This document shows, one piece after another, positions 23,891-35,309 of a stretch of DNA of 64,000 bases. The stretch's first letter is position 1, and the number at the start of each line of letters is the position of its first letter. The notes beneath the pieces are model-generated. The model was given only the letters and a program-made list of their open reading frames with translations, did not search any database and was not told the DNA's origin. The stretch comes from Epiperipatus broadwayi (Eukaryota > Onychophora > Udeonychophora > Euonychophora > Peripatidae), in contig JAQFVV010000277.1 of assembly GCA_028023455.1 (NCBI GenBank), positions 310,001 through 374,000 on the forward strand, in the 5' to 3' direction. The position numbers were made by a program, and so were the translations under genes.

Positions 23891-23995
23891 AATTATTGTT
23901 TGATCTGACATAAGTTTGACAGTGGTTAAATAATCAGTCTGGAAATGGACCACTTTCAAATCCAGTCACAAGATTGACTGTTGAATTATTTTTAA
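23890..23995 (+). repeat. Possible degraded tRNA-derived SINE
   Basis: TGACAGTGGTTAAATAATC followed 40 bp later by CTTTCAAATCCAG resembles an A box/B box pair at normal tRNA spacing. A tail was not identified. It may be a diverged S copy. Confidence 0.35.
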
Positions 23996-26440
23996 TGTTG
24001 ATCATTCATGATGATGAATGATTATTTTTATGTACTTCTAGTTACTTATACTTTTTGTAGTGTTGGTGTTGATCTCTCAGGCTCATGTGTAATCTTTTTA
24101 TATTAAATTTGATCTTTTGTTTATTTGGGGATTTTCCCCATTCCTCATAATTCAGCCCTAATGTGGTGTACTGTTACAAGTGTTGCACAACTTATAGGAT
24201 CACTATATTTTTCATACTGACACAATATACAACCAATATTATGATGTACTGATGGGTTATTCCCTGCCATGGTGTTCAAATCATGATGGAACTTGGAAGT
24301 GTTTTTCAAATAGTTAAGACTTCTTTTCTAGGTAAAAAGCTACACTTATTTTTGCAAGCCATCTAACTATTGGTCAGTAAATGAATATCTAGCTATTATA
24401 AAATAAAACCCATTAGCAATCCAGGTGGATTAGATAGGTGATGCAATAAAAAAGTGTAATGCATTTTTTTACCACTGGCAAGGTGTTTAAAGTGCAAGAT
24501 ATTGACAATAAATAACTACGTACATAATAAAACTGAAAAAAAAACAACAACAACAACTATATATCATTGGTCATGAAAATCTCTTTAATATGACAAAGCT
24601 TTATAAGGAGGATATTAATATGATCTAAAATCTATTTCAAAAGTGAGAATGGTAAAATATCTAACAAATGATTGTTAACAACAGTTAATGTATTTTATCT
24701 ATAGACATTAATCACCATTAAGTGTATACAAAAAGTATAATGTTTATGAGATAAATATTGAAGAAGGATGAAAACATTTGAAAGGTTTTTTGACTTGTGC
24801 CAATTAAAGAGGTGTTCAGCCAAAATGTATCTGGAGATGTTTTTTTATGAAGTCTTTATTCATTTATTTGAGTAAAGAGTTATTAGTAACTAACAACCTT
24901 ATATATGGAAGAAGTATATGTTTACTCAGATATATAAGAAATGGATCATTATATTGAGAAAATTGCATCTTATTTGCCTCAACATATTATTTTAATATAG
25001 AGTACCCCCTCCTGTATTGGAAAGATTTGGTTTCTTGTCTTGTTGTGAATTGAAATTTGCTTATAGAAGTGACAAATTTTTTTCACTATTTTTATGCCAC
25101 CTATTTTAAACTTTAGTAACTAATAGATGTCATATGAGAATGCTTAATAAATCCCTATTCTGTGTTATGTTATTAAATATCACCAGAATAGTTTCAAGCT
25201 TATGCTTTTCATGAGTCAGAAGTTTAGGATATTGAAACAGTGCATCTGAACCTTTATGATTTGATGCACCTTTCTTCTAGTAGCCTTTATTTACATATTG
25301 CTAAAACAGCAGCATGTAATATGGTGCTATATGATAGAGTTACATAAGAGCAAACCATAGAAAATATGATTTTAACACACATCTATGTGTTCTTTCAATA
25401 CATGAACACACACATATATATAGTACACACATTTATAGTAAAATTTACTAGGAATACAGTGCATGATTTAAAAAATTAAATAAAGGCACATTCATAAGGA
25501 TTTATAAGTTAATGATCTGATTGCAGTCTGCTGTCTATTAATTTTTTCAATCTTCATTCATCAGCTCTATTTAAATAAAAAGATAGCTTTCATTTTTGAA
25601 AATAAGTTACATTTAATTGTTAAGTGGAAAGAAGAAAGTAATTAATTGTACAAACAGATCCACATTTTAAACAAGTATGTAAAAAGGTTAAATAAAAATT
25701 GTAATATTCTGATTCTAAAAAAAAAAAAACTAACTTTAAATAATTATTTTAAATTAGTTCATTTAAATCAAATGTTGATATATTAATACTATATTTCTAG
25801 ATAGTTGTTGCCATAAAGTGGTTTATCTTTTTGTAATATGAATTATTTTCTCTTTAATTTTAACTATAGGAAATGTGGATACAAGGAATAATATAAATAT
25901 CTGGGTGTATATAGAATTACTTGAAATATTAAACTTTTATGTTCCATTTAGTATATGATCAATTATTTTATATAAATAATGTTTAGAAGCTTAGAAAATA
26001 TGGATTATGCATGAAGATTTAATGTCATTCAAATAATTACATATTTACGGCACTGATACACTATTTATGTATAATAAACACTGTCATAAGTGATAAAATT
26101 TAAAGGATTTTATTCACTAAATGTAAAATAACTACATTTTGTTTTAAAATATAGGAAAATGTAAGTAATTTTTTAACATATGCATCTGATTTTAAATAAG
26201 TAGGACAGGACTATTCCAATTCCAAAGAAGAAAAAAAGATAAAAAGACAAAACAAATAATAATGATGATGATGATGGTAATAGTAATAGTAGCAATAGTG
26301 CACTATAGATAAGTTTTGCAATTGCTATATTTAAAATACATAAATATCTGGTTCAAAGATATATATGTTCAATAAATCTATTCATAAAGCAAATAAGTCC
26401 CAGGATATTATTTATAATTTATAAACTAGATTTAAAAAAA
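23996..26440. other. AT-rich spacer, no gene recognised
   Basis: Contains short microsatellites such as (AAC)n near 24543-24556 and (GAT)n/(AGT)n near 26259-26295. No protein-like ORF, no repeat-family match, no RNA gene. Confidence 0.5.
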
Positions 26441-26442
26441 CA

Positions 26443-26660
26443 AGGCAAAACTTTCCATATAGTAGTGCCACCCTGTGCCAACCAGAGTAATCAGGCAAAA
26501 CTCTCCATACAGTAGTGTCACCCTGTGCCAACCAGAGTAATCAATGGATCCATTGATTACTCTGATTGGCACAGGGTGGCACTACTGTATGGAGAGTTTT
26601 GCCTTGTTTAATAACACTTATGTGCTAGTATAAGAGATGGTGATCATATAATGTTTAGAT
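26443..26660 (+). mobile_element. M element, near-perfect palindrome
   Basis: The left arm carries GGCAAAACTYTCCATAYAGT and CACCCTGTGCCAACCAGAG, duplicated in tandem (about 26447 and 26494). The right arm is its inverse, ending GGAGAGTTTTGCCTTGTTT, then GTGCTAGTATAAGAGATGG. The palindrome centre is TCAATGGATCCATTGA. The internal core is deleted, so this is a minimal foldback derivative. Confidence 0.85.
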
Positions 26661-26766
26661 TTTTAAAAAATCATTTAAAAGAACTTGTAAATGGCATCCA
26701 CTTTTTTCATATCAATGTCAGTCTATTATTTAAATAAATTTTTGGGAATATAGTTTATGAATTATA

Positions 26767-26866
26767 ACTTTTTTTTTATGTGTCAAAGCATTGGCCAGGA
26801 AGTGAACCCACAAACCTGGGACAACTACTTGTAAGGCAGCTGTGCTGACCACTCGACCACCAATGC
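26767..26866 (-). mobile_element. T-family tRNA-like SINE, TAC-loop subtype
   Basis: Minus strand: AAGCATTGGTGGTCGAGTGG (A box TGGTCGAGTGG), anticodon arm GCTGC-CTTACAA-GTAGT (formal anticodon TAC), short variable region, B box GGTTCACTTCC, 3' half GGCCAATGCTTTGACACAT, then an A tail. TSD TTTATGAATTATA/TTTATGAAATATA (26754 and 26867). Confidence 0.88.
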
Positions 26867-26879
26867 TTTATGAAATATA

Positions 26880-28340
26880 TATTAATGATGTATTTGGACT
26901 CTTCAGGGAATAGATTTATATTCTCAGCATTCCATATTTGAAAAGCTGTAAATTATTTATCATGCTAATCAAAAATCATTAAACATTCAATAAAATGTAT
27001 GTAATTACATGATAGCAGCCCAAGCTTACATAAACCATGAATTTCCAATCTGTTGTCAAGGCAACTTCTATAAGTAAAAGATGGGTAATTTACTGCTAAT
27101 ACAATATTAAGTTTCTGAATATCCCATGTTATTATTAATCATCTGCCTAATCAGAAGATATGAAGAAGAAAGAGACACACATCATGAAAATTATCATCAG
27201 TAGCATAAATAATCATAGCTCAAACTTATTATAAAAATATAAAATCAAGTTCAAAGTAATTGTTAAAAAAATGTTAAAGTTATTAAATTCTTTTATTTAA
27301 TGCATCTATTAATAAAACATAATTATAATGCTTAGTTGCTCAGGGAGTCTTGTGATGTTTTGAGTACCAAAGTGATGTATGTTATAGGATTCAATTCAAA
27401 AATCTTTAGCTTATGGTTTACCTCTTTTCTACTGCACTAATCCAACAAGGCATTTGATATTCTTTAAAATGTTAAATCTCAATTAGCTTAAATTAGGGTT
27501 TGTTTTAGTTTAAGACTACATTAAAATCCATTGAGAAATATTGCTTCTAACCCAATTTATCAATCTTGATTCTTTTTTCTTTCTCATCACATACTATGGA
27601 CACAATTTTATAATAGCTGCAACTTATCACATTTTATTATCTTATTGGCAGGTTTTTCATAAGTATTATTTTTTTAAAAAAAATTGTGTAGGATTTGAAA
27701 GGCTTCATCATGAAATTATATAAATGAAGCATTTGAAATCTTGAATTGTATACGAATTTTAACTTCTACTGACATTCACTTGAAGGGAGTTTAATTTTAG
27801 TAACTGGATAATGCACAACTTAGTAATTTATTCTAGATAAAATTCGGCAGCAATGGAACTTTATCTTAATGATCAAAACTCAGCAGATATTAATAACGTC
27901 ATGATTTTCATTATTTAAATTATTTTCATTATCTCTCATTTAGTTTAACAGCATTGTAATATATCAAAGATAACTTTTCTAATTTAGTATTTTTACTCAC
28001 ACTAAAAAGTGGAATGTCACTTCAGAATTTTATTTTTTTTAAAAAAGAAGAAATTAAATACAGTAATAGCCTTTTTTTAAAAAAGCATAATAGCAAATTA
28101 AATATGTTTAACTATATATACAATAAATCATTAATACTAATAATTAATATTTATAATAACAATTGTAAAAATAAAAAAAGTATTTTTAGTTACTTTTGTG
28201 AGCATGCTCTTTTAGCAGTTGAGAATGTTTATGAAAATAACTGAAAGTACTTCTGTGTTTTTATAAATATTACTTATCATCAATAATATTTTATAGTTTT
28301 ATTATTATTGTTGCAATTATAAAAGTGTAAGCTTTAACTC
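26880..28340. other. AT-rich spacer with one S-like relic
   Basis: Apart from the S-family copy at 27342-27460 and an isolated TTGTCAAGGCAAC (about 27053) that resembles family F, nothing is recognised. The ORFs at 27541-27723 and 28014-28244 are Phe/Ile/Asn/Lys-rich and look random. Confidence 0.5.
27342..27460 (-). repeat. SINE family S copy, degraded
   Basis: Minus strand shows GGATTAGTGCAGTAGAAAAG, then TTGAATTGAATCC as a B-box-like segment and TTTGGTACTCAAAAC as the middle part. Confidence 0.45.
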
Positions 28341-28344
28341 AGAC

Positions 28345-28552
28345 TAATGTAATCATAAATATACATCGATCATATAGAGAAAAGCTTTCATAAAGTTCAT
28401 TTTATTTTTATTTTTTAAGCAGTATGTGCAACATCTATGACTTCTAATAGAGGAAAGTCAGCTAAATACATTCTGTTTAAAAATTTAAAAAGTGGACTTT
28501 GAAAGCTTTTCTCTATATGGTCTTCATATATTTATGATTATGTTATTGCTGC
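28345..28552. repeat. Foldback MITE-like element, ~205 bp
   Basis: The arms are about 50 bp: left AATCATAAATATACATCG and CATATAGAGAAAAGCTTTCA; right TGAAAGCTTTTCTCTATATG and ATATATTTATGATTATGTTA. The interior is unrelated. No coding sequence. TSD unclear because the flanks are AT-rich. Confidence 0.75.
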
Positions 28553-28769
28553 AATTGTTAATCTATAATGGATATGTGATTTGATTTATATATATATATG
28601 TAATAATTAACTACAATGTTTGGTAATTGTATGTCATCTATCAAACTTGAGATTATCATTTACAATCTGTCATATCATAAACCATTTCTCAATGTAAAAC
28701 CATAAAAAGACATCTCTTCACGTTGACGCACCAACTACTATCAGCTTGAATATAGTGATTATCAGCTAC

Positions 28770-28855
28770 TTTATTGCAATTCATTTCCCATCCTCAGATC
28801 AGTACATTTCTGGCTTTTGATTTTATTAGTGAAATTTGAATTGCATGATTTACTG
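28770..28855 (-). repeat. M/Z core fragment
   Basis: The minus strand contains TTCACTAATAAAATCAAAAG and CCAGAAATGTACTGATCTGA, the family core in diverged form. Ends not defined. Confidence 0.45.
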
Positions 28856-28859
28856 ATAT

Positions 28860-29825
28860 TAGCAGAAAGTGATATCTGGGAGATAATTCATGATCTAATA
28901 GATTTTAAATGAAAAGGATGCAGCATCCAAATCTGAAATTTGATTGATTACATAAATAATTAAGCAACTTTCATCAGTAGCTAACTATAGGGCAAACACT
29001 TCTCCAATAATAATCAGGGAAAAAGCAGTATTCACATAGCTTTCTAAATTAGATATGGTTAGATTTTTAAATATTTTCCATGCTTGTTTATCATCTACAG
29101 AGAAAAGCTACATGGCCATTTATTGACTAATATTGTAGATAGGTGGCTTTGGGCTGGTTAATAATTTTAATAAACTCGTAAATAAAGCAGACAACTAAGT
29201 TCAAATACATTACTATAATAATTCACAAGTCATATTCCCAAAGAATCTTTTTTTAATAAACTTGCAAATAATGCTCACGTTATTATATCAGTGCCATGTT
29301 ATTGAGTCAAGCAAAAAATGGCCTTTTGGTATTTCACCAATAAATTGGCATTGATATAAGAAAGTTTGGCATTCTTTCTAGGTTTATTAAAAAATGATTT
29401 TTTCTGAATCTGACTTGTGAATTTTTATAATAATGTATTTCGATTTATTTGTGTGTGTGCAGTGTTAAAAATTAGTCTGTACAATTTTCTTTTTTAAATA
29501 TTTTTGTTAATGTTTTAATACGTTATAAATAATAGTTATAATAACTCATCATTTATATATGGCCAAGTTTGTACTACAAAAAAATGCATCTTTATTATTT
29601 CTGTTGCAATGCTTATTTTATTAAAATTAATTAATCTTACAGTTTCAATTGACCATCAGACTTCTTCAGAGCTATAAGATATATATATATGAATACACAA
29701 ATAGTTTGTCATGTAAACAAACAACATTATATTTCCTCATGAATTGACTTATTCTTTACATATCTTAATACATATGTGTATATATTTGGTATGTATACAA
29801 ATTCTCTCTAATTATATATATATAT
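28860..29825. other. AT-rich spacer
   Basis: No gene seen. At 29640-29672 the segment CAGTTTCAATTGACCATCAG, then CTTCTTCAGAGCT, resembles one arm of the foldback at 35310-35510. Confidence 0.4.
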
Positions 29826-30045
29826 ATGATATAATTAGAGAGGGTTTGAACACAGACTTGCAAGCCCCCTTCAGTCATCCACTCCATCTTATATAACTGA
29901 TACACATGCTCACATACATGTCAACATACATGATACTTGTTTTCAAAATCATATGTATGTAGTCATGTGCATCGGTTATATCAGATGGAGTGGATGATTG
30001 AAGAGAGCTTGAAAATCTGGGTTCAAACCCCTCTAATTACATCTA
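29826..30045. repeat. Inverted pair of family X heads
   Basis: Left (minus) TAATTAGAGAGGGTTTGAAC, then ACTTGCAAGC and CATCCACTCCATCTTATATA; right (plus) the inverse, ending TTCAAACCCCTCTAATTACA. Arms are about 95 bp around a short centre. Each arm is the tRNA-like head of family X. Flanked by (TA)n on the left. Confidence 0.8.
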
Positions 30046-30200
30046 AAGCTTAAGTATATTATATTTGTATTCAAATATTTAATAAAATAAGCATTATAAC
30101 CATCATAAGAAAGATGGATTTGTTTGTTATAATTTTACCACATATAGTATGTATTTAAATAAAGTAATATACATATTCAGTGTTACCCATGAATTTAATT

Positions 30201-30237
30201 ATTCAAGACCTCTCATGAATAATGAGAGGTCTTGAAT
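30201..30237. repeat. Perfect 16-bp hairpin
   Basis: ATTCAAGACCTCTCAT, 5-base loop GAATA, then ATGAGAGGTCTTGAAT. A perfect stem in sequence that is otherwise without structure. No T run follows at once. Confidence 0.9.
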
Positions 30238-30410
30238 CAAATGAAGTTGATACAGTGGCTAATTTATGTAATACCAGGCAAATAAAAGACTTTTAATTAA
30301 AAAAAAAAATATTCGCATTTGTGTCGTTATTTATAAAGAATTTTTAAGCTTTATTTTTTAGAAAGAAAAAAAACAATTAACAATAAATGATTTTAATTTT
30401 TTTTTTTTCC

Positions 30411-30505
30411 ATATGCCATAGCATCGACCGGGAGGCGAACCCGCAACAACCGTCTGCAACCAATTGCAAGGGGCTGCGCTGACCTCTCGGCTAACAAAGC
30501 TTGAC
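30411..30505 (-). mobile_element. T-family tRNA-like SINE, TGC-loop subtype
   Basis: Minus strand: TCAAGCTTTGTTAGCCGAG, A box TAGCCGAGAGG, a loop containing CTTGCAA, the long variable-like insert TTGGTTGCAGACGGTTG, B box GGTTCGCCTCCC and a 3' half GGTCGATGCTATGGCATATG with an A tail. TSD not clear. Confidence 0.82.
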
Positions 30506-30651
30506 TTATCTATCACTCTTTGAGTTTGTTTTAATATGTTAATGTATTCGTCAGATATATATCATGAGAGTTTATTTTTATTGTTTAAAAAAAAATATTT
30601 CTATTTTTAATACTTAATTATTAACTCATAATTAACTAAGAGGAAAAAAAA

Positions 30652-30788
30652 TTACATTTTATTAAAATATTTTAGCAAATTAAATGCTTTTTCTCTTGGA
30701 AATTTAATGCGTGGCCAAGTTTCATGGCATTCGGGCATGGCAGCTGGATTCAGATGAGCTGCATACACAATCATGGGTTGGTATGGAT
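30652..30788 (-). CDS. Candidate 3'-terminal coding exon of an unknown gene
   Basis: On the minus strand a reading frame opens just after TTAATTGTCAG, a plausible splice acceptor, and runs 44 full codons to a TAA at 30652-30654. The peptide begins PYQPMIVYAAHLNPAAMPEC and continues HETWPRIKFPREKAF to a Lys-Met C-terminus. An in-frame stop lies five codons upstream of the acceptor, so it is not part of a longer ORF; the acceptor would leave a phase-1 codon. The segment is clearly GC-richer than its surroundings, has balanced, non-low-complexity composition (Pro, His, Trp, Cys, Met) and matches no repeat in the window. AATAAA overlaps the stop region. I do not recognise the protein. Upstream exons would lie at higher coordinates and were not found. 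A decayed retrotransposon ORF is the main alternative. Confidence 0.5.
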
Positions 30789-30799
30789 CTGACAATTAA

Positions 30800-31580
30800 T
30801 CCACAAGAAATTTTTTGACAGAATTTGAAAAAAGTATATATTTTCTGAATTTTTTTTAATAATAATTAGCTTCTGATATCATTTTGTATGCTACTGAAAT
30901 AAACTTCCTGCTGTTAAATTTTAATTAGATTTTAATTTCATTATATTTCTAGACTTAAAATATTTTTATGTTTCTCCTTGTCATTCTCTCTTCCCAAAGC
31001 AAAAAAAAATATTTTTAAAATATTTGTATCTTAGGTATGTATTGCTAAAATATTCTATACACTCTTCTGTTGTTTTTTTTTTGTTGTTAATTATTTTATT
31101 ATATCATTAGTAACATACACATTTATGCATATATACATCATTATATATATATGTGTACGTGTTATAAACTTTATTGCACAGCATTCAAATTTCTATTAAA
31201 TGTTTTTTGTTAACGTCTTAATATGTCCAAGTAATTGTGCATTAAAATGAATTATAAGTATATGATCATAGTTGTATAGATAGAGATATAAGTTAATTTT
31301 AATTTTATTAGCAATATCCATTTGGTAGACATCAGATTTGTTTATAAGTAAGTGTAAAAATAAACTAAATGCTTTTCTAATCGTATTTGTTTTGAATTGT
31401 TTAAAGTCACGTGACAGTTTCATTAATTTTCCTAGTGAAAAGATTATAAGTGCGTACAGATAGCATAAAACAGAGATCTCTCAACCATATGGAAACTGAC
31501 ATTGTATCAGATTTATGTAACTATGCAAGCAAATTAGAGTGATTAAAAGCATTGGGATTTTTTAAAATTCAATTTCAGGC
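30800..31580. other. AT-rich spacer
   Basis: No repeat family or gene recognised. The 75-codon minus ORF at 31196-31423 is Lys/Ile/Leu-rich without features. Confidence 0.45.
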
Positions 31581-31599
31581 TGTTTGCTGCTGATATTAT

Positions 31600-31800
31600 A
31601 AAGGAGTAAATGATATTTGCAAAATAACTGAGTGCATTAATTCCAGCTTTGAATCCTAGTCTTTATTGATGCGGACATAAGCCAGAAATTAGTCTATGAG
31701 TGACGGTATTATAGCATTAAACCATCTGGCGCTAAATGATTATTTAAGCATGCAATAGATTTCTCTATAGTAGGTGAAGGGAACTGGGTTTAGAAAGTAA
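31600..31800 (+). repeat. M/Z family, Z-type copy
   Basis: Core at about 31660-31695 (TTTATTGATGCGGACATAAG, then CCAGAAATTAGTCTATGAG), preceded by GAGTGCATTAATTCCAGC and followed by ACCATCTGGCGCTAAATGAT. Diverged; ends uncertain. Confidence 0.55.
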
Positions 31801-32689
31801 TAAGGTAAGATTACTTACCTTTTACACTCATATGAGAGACTTGAGCCAAAGCACATTTCCCCAGTAATTACTAATAAAAATACAATAAAGAAAGCGTCAT
31901 TAGTATTGTTGCAGTTTTATTCAAACGACATTTGATATTTCTTAATTTCTTTAGTCGCGTTGGCATTGCTAAATTCCTGGTAGTTCTGCCTATATTTAGA
32001 AAAAATCAGAATCAGCGTACATTTGTTTTAATACACATTAATTATAGAGTTCTCTACAATATTAAAAGTTATATAAGATTACACTTTGTGCCATCTTTTT
32101 TTTTTTTTAAATAAAAAAATGCATTAAATATATATGTAAAATATCTCTAATCAGCAGCGTAATATTAATAAAAATACCGTTAGTCAAAAATCCCAACCTC
32201 CCAAACTCTTTCTGATTTACGAATATTTTGGATTTCAAGAACTGATATTTTACCACAACCTGTAAGAGATTAAAAATCATTTAAAATTTTTCTTCAGATA
32301 AGAGAAGTTTTTGAATAAATAGATAATCAGGTTAACGATATTTTTTGCATATTACATAGTCCCTAAATCGATTCCACTGTTTTGAAATTTACTGACGTAA
32401 TTTTTTAAGAAATAATAATTTATAGGATTAAGAGTACCATTTGGTTCAGTTCTCCTAAAAATTGCCTACGTTTTTTTTTTTTTTGTGTATCGATCTGATT
32501 GTGACTGTAATACTGAAATAAATTATATAAGAGATGATAATCAAAGACGCAGTATTACCCTAGTTAGTCCTGCTGTGTTTCATTATACCCCTTTTAGGCG
32601 TCTTTTAAAATAATAATACCTTAGTTGAAATGTGCAAAGAGGGCAATTGTGTATACTATTAAATGCGCTGAAAAGCCTGGGTTGCTTAT

Positions 32690-32810
32690 ATCAGAATAAT
32701 AAAAAGATGAAATTTGACCACCGTGAATGACGGTGGCGCTACAATCCATGAATTTTGAATTCTATATCTGTCATTCTATCATTATAACCATGCAATGCTT
32801 TTTTATATTA
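32690..32810 (-). repeat. SINE family S copy
   Basis: Minus strand: GCATTGCATGGTTATAATGA, TAGAATGACAGATATAGAAT, then TTCATGGATTGTAGCGCC, the expected head and B-box order. The GCGCC stretch is unusual for the family. Confidence 0.5.
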
Positions 32811-33411
32811 AAGAGTTTTTTGTACTGTTACTATATAGAAAAGAATACCCGTTTTTCATATATATATATACCTTAAAATAAGAATTTATAAAAATATAAC
32901 TTTGAATAACATTCAATAAATATAAACTGGATATTCAGGGAAATTTATCATGTCTTAAAAATTAAATGATACCTATTAATGATATAAAGGGCTTTATTAG
33001 TTTATGATGCAGCTTAAATTTGAGAAAATAAATTGTTATGGGGATATTATAATGGTTAAATGTTGTCCCTTAGATTGTATTAAAATATTGCGTAATTGCC
33101 CTTATCTTGCTTGGTATAGAGAATTCAGTATAAAATAGAAATTCATATAACACTACAATACTAGCCCAAACAACAACATATATATGTTGTATATTTAAAT
33201 GAATTTCACTTAGTCTATTTATTAATAGATGAAATCATGATTGTGTAAGAATTTGAGTAAAATTTTGTTGTTTTGGATAGTATTGTAATGTTATATGAAT
33301 TTCTATTTTATTTGTAATTGCTGGAATAGCGTTAGACAGTATTTAGAGATCTCAGTATACATACCCATATTTTCTTGTGTGTATATAAAATAAACCGGTT
33401 GTAGATTTATT

Positions 33412-33523
33412 TATTTATTTTTTCATGTGTCAAAGCATCGGCCGAGGAAGCGAATCCGCAAACCCCGGACAACTGCTTGTAAGGCAGCTGTGCTGACCAC
33501 TCGACCACCAACGCTTGACACCA
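33412..33523 (-). mobile_element. T-family tRNA-like SINE, TAC-loop subtype
   Basis: Minus strand: TGTCAAGCGTTGGTGGTCG, A box TGGTCGAGTGG, anticodon arm GCTGC-CTTACAA-GCAGT (formal anticodon TAC), B-box-like GGATTCGCTTCC, 3' half GGCCGATGCTTTGACACATG, then an A-rich tail. The 14-bp TSD GTTGTAGATTTATT is exact (33398 and 33524). Confidence 0.93.
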
Positions 33524-33905
33524 GTTGTAGATTTATTCTTTTAAATTTATCACTTGATTACAATAAATAGGATCCATTTCATGGAAGAAACAGTCTAAAT
33601 ACTTACTAAGATAATGATCTTAAAAGAAGTATTTTAAAATAAACTTGCGAATAACGTTTACCTTTTGTTATATCAGTGCCAGTCTACTTTGTCAGATAAA
33701 ATCATTTACATGCTCATTAAAGTTATTAGTATTTCAAATAACTACCTAGAGTTATTTTCTTTTTTTAGAAAGCATGATTTATTGTTAAAAAGTAAGTATT
33801 TTGAATGATTTTTGTGTCTTCAATTTAATATACTGTAATCAGATATTAATTGCATTTTAAAAAAAAAAAAAAAACAAAGCATAAAACATATCCAATCCAT
33901 TAGCC

Positions 33906-34771
33906 CAGTGGTGCCCAACCTTTAACTTGACGCGAGCCAGTTGAGAATTTAAAAAAATTTGGGGAGCCACAATTATATATTACATTTTTCATATTACATT
34001 TATAAACATGGTACTTGGGTACTAAACCTGCAATGTAGGGAGATAGGTGGGGGGGGGGACGGCCTATTCACATTGGTATCAATCCGCCGTTTCTAATGTG
34101 GCCAAAATAACGTGTACACGGATCTTTCTCGATGAAAACATCAATATATACAGCAAAATATATATGTGTACACGAATCTATCTCGATAAAAACAACTATT
34201 TACAGCACTAAACATCAATATATATATATACAGCAAAATATATACGTGTACACGGATAAAAACAACTGTTTACAGCACTAAACATCGATATATACAGCAA
34301 AATATATACGTGTACATGGATTTATCTCGATAAAAACTATTTCCAGCACTAAACACAATATATATACAGCACCAAACCAAACGTCTACAAGGATCTTTCT
34401 CGATAAAAACAACAATATATACAAGAGCACTAAACACAATATATATATAGCACCAAACCAAACGTGTACAGCAAAAAAAAAAAAAAAAATGGTGTAATAT
34501 GTTAAAAAGAAAAAAAAATGTAAATACATTTTATTTATTAAAAATTTGGTAACATACATATAAATTACAATTACAGGAAAAATATATTTTATTTAATGTG
34601 AAACCTGACACTGCATATCGTTATTGTTTGTATTGTAAAAATGTTTATTTTTTAGTGTGTGCATGAGCCATCAAGGAACATAAAATATTTTATCAATTTT
34701 TTTGAAGAGTGCAATTCGAGCCACATTAAACAGTTACATGTGACTCGCGAGCTACGGGTTGGGCATCCCTG
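33906..34771. mobile_element. hAT-type element, 866 bp, non-coding
   Basis: Ends are CAGTGGTGCCCAACC and GGGTTGGGCATCCCTG; TSD CATTAGCC/CACTAGCC (7 of 8). GCGAGCCAG and CTCGCGAGC are subterminal. The interior is filled by a minisatellite (next entry). Two overlapping minus-strand ORFs here translate the minisatellite and are not genes. Confidence 0.9.
34106..34469. repeat. Minisatellite inside hAT, ~60-75 bp unit
   Basis: Five or six variable units each contain ACGTGTACACGGAT, TCTCGATAAAAACAAC, CAGCACTAAACA and ATATATACAGCA. Units differ in TA-repeat length and some lose the TCTCGATA block. Confidence 0.85.
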
Positions 34772-35033
34772 CACTAGCCATTTAATTTTTTTTTTTCTGG
34801 ATGGTAGATATTCTAAATCAATTTCTGTTTATCAGATAAATATCAATATTCAGGTTACAAAACAAAAATATGATTACAGTTTGGTTCATATTTCCCTATC
34901 AATGAGGGAGAGATCACCCTCATAGGATACTGATTTCTGAGTTTATCTTTAATTTTTGACAATTGTAGAAGTTCACCTAAAATTTAAAATAATCTAGTTA
35001 TTTCCAATTTTAATATTTAAAGTTGTTTTGCAG

Positions 35034-35237
35034 ATCATGGATAAAATCTTTAAAAATAAGGATATGAAAAGTTTGGAAGTCTTTTTCAAAAAACTACATA
35101 TGATTCTGGAGAACAGTGAAACATCTCATGAAGTGAATATAGATTTCTGCAACAATAAATTGAATAACGATCTACTCAACATTAAAAAACTTTTGACCAT
35201 ATTTGTTATATATATAAAAATTAAATCTAAAAAATAA
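35034..35237 (+). CDS. Possible 3'-terminal coding exon, unknown protein
   Basis: The frame opens immediately after a good acceptor-like tract, AAGTTGTTTTGCAG (AG at 35032-35033), and runs 67 codons to TAA at 35235. The product starts IMDKIFKNKDMKSLEVFFKK, then has LHMILENSETSHEVNIDF and a basic C-terminus. It is predicted largely helical and amphipathic, without transmembrane or known motifs. Use of AAC, CTC, TTC and CTG codons is better than in the random ORFs nearby. AATAAA lies at about 35262. It sits 260 bp past the hAT end and matches no repeat here. I do not recognise it. A chance ORF remains possible given the high Lys/Asn/Ile content. Confidence 0.35.
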   Translation: MMDKIFKNKDMKSLEVFFKKLHMILENSETSHEVNIDFCNNKLNNDLLNIKKLLTIFVIYIKIKSKK

Positions 35238-35309
35238 ATAAATGCATCCCCCCCCCTCATAAATAAAACAAAAATTAAATTTTTCTTTGACAATCACACT
35301 ATTCATGAT

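Noticed and set aside
26443-26660. M palindromes as a CRISPR-like or bacterial attachment structure
   Set aside because: Repeats are few, inverted and without regular spacers, and the context is clearly eukaryotic.
34270-34559. Overlapping Cys/Tyr/Val-rich ORFs that look like a small membrane protein
   Set aside because: They translate the minisatellite inside the hAT element; the repeated CFSALVYI-like segments follow the DNA unit, not protein constraint.
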